Shown piece after piece: positions 61,204 through 64,000 of a DNA stretch of 64,000 bases (within the stretch, counting starts at the first letter, position 1; the number at the start of each line of letters is the position of its first letter). Origin of the DNA: Gammaproteobacteria bacterium (GTDB lineage: Bacteria > Pseudomonadota > Gammaproteobacteria > Xanthomonadales > Xanthomonadaceae); NCBI GenBank assembly GCA_025356635.1, contig JANXRY010000024.1, positions 1-64,000 on the forward strand, given 5' to 3'. The notes beneath the pieces were generated by a model. That model worked only from the letters and a program-made list of their open reading frames with translations, had not been told where the DNA came from and did no database searches. The translations under genes and the position numbers were made by a program.

Positions 61204-62772
61204 ATGACCCTGAACTCTTCCGACCGTATCCCCGGCTACCGCCTCCTTCACGAAATTGGCCGCGGTGGCATGGCCACCGTCTATCGGGCTGTGCAGGAAT
61301 CTCTCGGCCGGGAAGTCGCGCTCAAAGTGATGGCGCCGGAGCTGGCGCGCGATCCGGCCTATGCCGAGCGTTTCCTGCGCGAAGGCAAGGTGGTGGCGCG
61401 ATTACGCCATCGCAACATCGTCACCGTCCACGATCTCGGGCTTGCATCTGACGGCGCTCCGTTCATCGCCATGGAATACGTGCCCGGCGGCTCGGTGGCG
61501 GCGCGCATGGACAGTCTCGATACGGCCACGTCGGTGCATTGCATCCGCGAAATCGCTGGCGCGCTGGATCATGCCCATCGCAATCGGGTCATCCACCGCG
61601 ATGTGAAGCCGGAAAATATCTTGTGCCACGAGGACGGCAGTTTCCTGCTCAGTGACTTCGGCGTCGCGCGAGTTTCGGAAGCAACTTCGTCTCTGACGGC
61701 GGAAGGCGCCACGCTGGGAACGCCGCAATACATGAGCCCGGAGCAGTGGCGCGGTGAAGACCTGGACGGTCGTACCGATCTGTATGCGCTCGGCGTGGTG
61801 TTCTACCAACTGCTCACCGGCTCGGCGCCCTATTCCGGCACCGATGGCTGGGCCATTGGCATGCAACACATGGTCGCGGAGATTCCCCGGCTGCCGGTGG
61901 ACAAGGCGGCGTTCCAACCGCTGCTTGATTCCTTGTTGGCCAAGCAGCGCGAACAACGCCCCGCCAATGGTCAGCGCGTAGTCGAGCGCATCGACGAACT
62001 GATGTCTCGGCTCGGGCCATTACCGGCCGAGCCAATGCTGCGCACTCCGGCCGGCGTGACCACTCCGATGCCCGTAGCCGCGATGCCCCGTGTGTCGCCA
62101 CCGGCGCAACCCCTCATGCAGGCACTTGCGGGCCAGGATAACCCGACCCGGGTGAGTCCAGCCCGGGCATCCCGCGCCCCATTGTTCGTTGGAATTGCCG
62201 TCGTCGCCGTGATTGCCCTGCTGGGCGCTGGCTGGGTCGCCTACCGCCTGGTCAGCCGACTCGAAGCCGACACACCAAGCCCCGTCGCCGCGCCATCACC
62301 AGCGACATCAGCTGCCGCAAACAACGGCCCGCATCAGGCCGCGGAAACGCCAGCCGTGGCCACCGAGGCCGATAACGTTGTCCGCGCCCAGCTCGATCGC
62401 CTCGGCATCAAATACGAGATTGATAACGACGGTGACTTCAAGATCGTTCAACCAGCCGGCGAAGGCCGTACCCAGATGAGCTGGGTCCGTTCGCAAGTAT
62501 CCGAGTACAAGAGCCTGCGCATTCGTGAAATCATGAGCATCGGCTACCGCGCAGATGGCAATGAGCTGCCGGCTGACATTGCTCGCCAGCTATTGCGCGA
62601 CACGCACGAAAAGAAGCTGGGCGCCTGGACGCGCCAAGGCGGCATGGCCATCTTCGTCACCAAGATCCCCGCCGACGCCGATGCCGACCAGCTCAAACTC
62701 GCGCTGGATGCCACCCGTGAAACCGCCGACACCATGGAAAAAACCCTGACCGGCGCCAAGGACGAGTTCTAG
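61204..62772 (+). CDS. Membrane-bound Ser/Thr protein kinase with extracytoplasmic domain
   Basis: Protein of 522 residues. The kinase domain (about 10-280) is complete: GRGGMATVY loop, Lys41 in [14 protein letters not shown] (131-138) and DFG (151-153). A Pro/Ala-rich stretch leads to one membrane helix at about 325-347 and, after an Ala/Pro-rich linker, a C-terminal domain (about 395-522; [47 protein letters not shown]). That domain resembles the YbjN-type fold found in some xanthomonad kinases. The sensor would face the periplasm. Substrates are unknown. Confidence 0.88.
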   Translation: MTLNSSDRIPGYRLLHEIGRGGMATVYRAVQESLGREVALKVMAPELARDPAYAERFLREGKVVARLRHRNIVTVHDLGLASDGAPFIAMEYVPGGSVAARMDSLDTATSVHCIREIAGALDHAHRNRVIHRDVKPENILCHEDGSFLLSDFGVARVSEATSSLTAEGATLGTPQYMSPEQWRGEDLDGRTDLYALGVVFYQLLTGSAPYSGTDGWAIGMQHMVAEIPRLPVDKAAFQPLLDSLLAKQREQRPANGQRVVERIDELMSRLGPLPAEPMLRTPAGVTTPMPVAAMPRVSPPAQPLMQALAGQDNPTRVSPARASRAPLFVGIAVVAVIALLGAGWVAYRLVSRLEADTPSPVAAPSPATSAAANNGPHQAAETPAVATEADNVVRAQLDRLGIKYEIDNDGDFKIVQPAGEGRTQMSWVRSQVSEYKSLRIREIMSIGYRADGNELPADIARQLLRDTHEKKLGAWTRQGGMAIFVTKIPADADADQLKLALDATRETADTMEKTLTGAKDEF

Positions 62773-62782
62773 CCCTTGGGGA

Positions 62783-63469
62783 TTACTCAGTTCGCCAGAT
62801 CAAACTCGCCATGCGGCCGGTATCTTGATCGCGACGATACGAATAGAAGCGCTGCGGATCGGAAATAGTACACAGTCCGCCGCCGAACACCCGTTCGATG
62901 CCGACAGCAGCCAAACGCTGGCGCGCCAGCGCGTACAAATCGACACGCCAATGCTTTGGGTGGGTCGCTACGAAGGCCGCCTCGGCACGAGCATCGTGGG
63001 CAAGAAAAGCCTCGCGCACTTCTTCGCCGATTTCGTAGGCCTCGGGGCCGGCCGCCGGGCCGAGCCATGTCAGGAGACGATCCGGTGGCGATTGCATCGC
63101 GGCCACCGTCGCCTCGAGCACACCCGCCGAGAGCCCGCGCCAACCGGCGTGTGCAGCCGCGATTTCGCTGCCGTCCTCATTGCAAAACAGCACCGGCAGG
63201 CAGTCGGCGGTGAGGATGGCGAGCACGACGCCCTCCGTCGCGGTCACCGCCGCGTCTGCTACGGGCTTGTCGTCGCCGGGCTCGATCGCGACGGCAGTGC
63301 CGTGGACCTGACGCAACCAACGCGGCTCGGAAGGCAAGGACAGCGTTTCGCGCAGTCGTCGACGATGTTCGAGCGCGGCGGCGGGGTTGTCGCCCGTGCG
63401 CAGGGTCGTCAGCGCGCGGATGTTCGCTGGTGCCGGCCAATCGGCGGGAAGAAAATCCGGCACCGCCAC
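62783..63469 (-). CDS. pgeF: Peptidoglycan editing factor PgeF
   Basis: YfiH/PgeF family (formerly polyphenol oxidase/laccase domain), 228 residues, GTG start directly after the rluD stop. The conserved His in RQVHGTAV, Cys in TADCLPVL and His in AAAHAGWRGL make up the zinc-type active site. In E. coli PgeF removes L-Ser wrongly added to UDP-MurNAc by MurC, keeping L-Ala in the wall. It is convergent with the kinase gene, 10 bp apart. The rluD-pgeF-clpB order is a known proteobacterial arrangement. Confidence 0.93.
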   Translation of the reverse strand: MAVPDFLPADWPAPANIRALTTLRTGDNPAAALEHRRRLRETLSLPSEPRWLRQVHGTAVAIEPGDDKPVADAAVTATEGVVLAILTADCLPVLFCNEDGSEIAAAHAGWRGLSAGVLEATVAAMQSPPDRLLTWLGPAAGPEAYEIGEEVREAFLAHDARAEAAFVATHPKHWRVDLYALARQRLAAVGIERVFGGGLCTISDPQRFYSYRRDQDTGRMASLIWRTE

Positions 63470-64000
63470 TCAGCCCTTGAACGCCGCCGTGTCATCCCGC
63501 AACACGGCCACCAGCGCCTGAATGTCGGCCGGCACCGGCGACTGGAACGTCATCGGCTGGCCGCTGACGGGATGCACGAATTCCAGCTTTTCGGCGTGCA
63601 GGGCCTGGCGTTTGAATGTGCGCAGCGCTTCAACCAATGCCGGCGTAGCCGCTTTGGGCAGCTTGAACGAGCCGCCGTAGAGCGGATCGCCGACCAATGG
63701 ATGCTTGGCATACGCCATATGGACGCGGATCTGGTGGGTGCGGCCAGTCTCTAGCCGACATTCGACCAGAGTGTGGGCCCGGAAGCGTTCGCGCACCCGG
63801 TAATGGGTAATCGCCTCGCGGCCCTGGCCTTCCTTGACCACCGCCTGGCGGATGCGATCGGTTGCGTGCCGACCGATCGGGGCGTTGACGGTGCCGCCGG
63901 CAATCATCGGCCCGACCACCACCGCGACGTATTGCCGGTGCACTTCCCGGCCGGACAGCTGCTCAACCAGCGAGGCATGGGCCTTGAGCGAGCGCGAAAC
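63470..64000 (-). CDS. rluD: 23S rRNA pseudouridine synthase RluD, 5' end missing
   Basis: C-terminal 176 residues of an RluA-family pseudouridine synthase; the frame is open to the right edge, so the start and the catalytic Asp motif (HRLD) lie outside. [20 protein letters not shown] and the GDPLYGG loop are the family signature near the end of the catalytic domain. RluD modifies U1911, U1915 and U1917 of 23S rRNA. Assignment to RluD rather than RluC or RluA rests on its adjacency to pgeF and clpB. Confidence 0.88.
   Translation of the reverse strand, partial: VSRSLKAHASLVEQLSGREVHRQYVAVVVGPMIAGGTVNAPIGRHATDRIRQAVVKEGQGREAITHYRVRERFRAHTLVECRLETGRTHQIRVHMAYAKHPLVGDPLYGGSFKLPKAATPALVEALRTFKRQALHAEKLEFVHPVSGQPMTFQSPVPADIQALVAVLRDDTAAFKG

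Overview
This 64 kb window is GC-rich, densely packed bacterial chromosome. It reads as a gammaproteobacterium, most probably of the Xanthomonadales/Lysobacterales (Xanthomonadaceae or Rhodanobacteraceae type). The reasons are gene content and order: kdsD-kdsC-lptC-lptA-lptB-rpoN-hpf-hprK-rapZ-HPr-mgtE, the purM/purN/DUF3108 block facing DUF2066-perM-hda, and yebC-ruvC-ruvA-kup-ruvB-ybgC-tolQRAB-pal-cpoB-queE-queC-tRNA-Lys. Nearly all of it is core genome. I found no IS element, prophage, CRISPR array, toxin-antitoxin or defence island. No gene-free stretch exceeds about 180 bp. Many neighbours overlap by ATGA, GTGA or TGATG, so most genes sit in translationally coupled operons.

Layout. 0-8 kb: the end of an M20 peptidase gene, then a minus-strand block of sulfate activation (cysD, fused cysN/C), nucleotide-sugar enzymes (TviB-type dehydrogenase, CapI/LspL-type epimerase) and GDP-mannose synthesis (manC). 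8-9.6 kb: amgK-murU, peptidoglycan recycling. 9.5-15 kb: hda, an AI-2E/PerM transporter and a DUF2066 protein, divergent from purM-purN-DUF3108. 15-25.5 kb: murA and ibaG, divergent from the long Kdo/Lpt/rpoN/HprK/RapZ/HPr operon, closed by a paired palindromic repeat and mgtE. 25.5-27 kb: an ECF sigma factor with a putative anti-sigma partner, divergent from a small membrane protein. 27-37 kb: tsaB, a DinG/YoaA helicase, a TPR lipoprotein, PBP1b, a two-domain glycosyltransferase, relA and a small secreted protein. 37-43 kb: hrpA, tRNA-Lys, queC, queE. 43-53 kb: the Tol-Pal system, ybgC, ruvB, kup, ruvA, ruvC, yebC. 52.6-64 kb: an alpha/beta hydrolase, aspS, a DUF3011 protein, an FmdB zinc ribbon protein, an ABC-F ATPase, clpB, a membrane Ser/Thr kinase, pgeF and the end of rluD.

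Much of the window serves the cell envelope: Kdo and LPS transport, peptidoglycan precursor and recycling enzymes, PBP1b, Tol-Pal and exopolysaccharide precursors. Regulation is the other theme: RpoN, HprK/HPr/RapZ, RelA, an ECF pair and a Ser/Thr kinase.

The most interesting signals are (1) a 67 bp near-perfect palindrome inserted in frame inside hrpA; (2) two divergent promoters flanking the ECF sigma gene with the same spaced motif, TGCAACCGG-N13-GTATCnnTCG; (3) an HPr that keeps His15 and Ser46 but has Gln for the active-site Arg17, in a locus with no EI or EIIA genes; and (4) a close match to a sigma-32 promoter ahead of clpB. Start codons were adjusted by homology, overlaps and ribosome-binding sites where the longest open frame was clearly too long.
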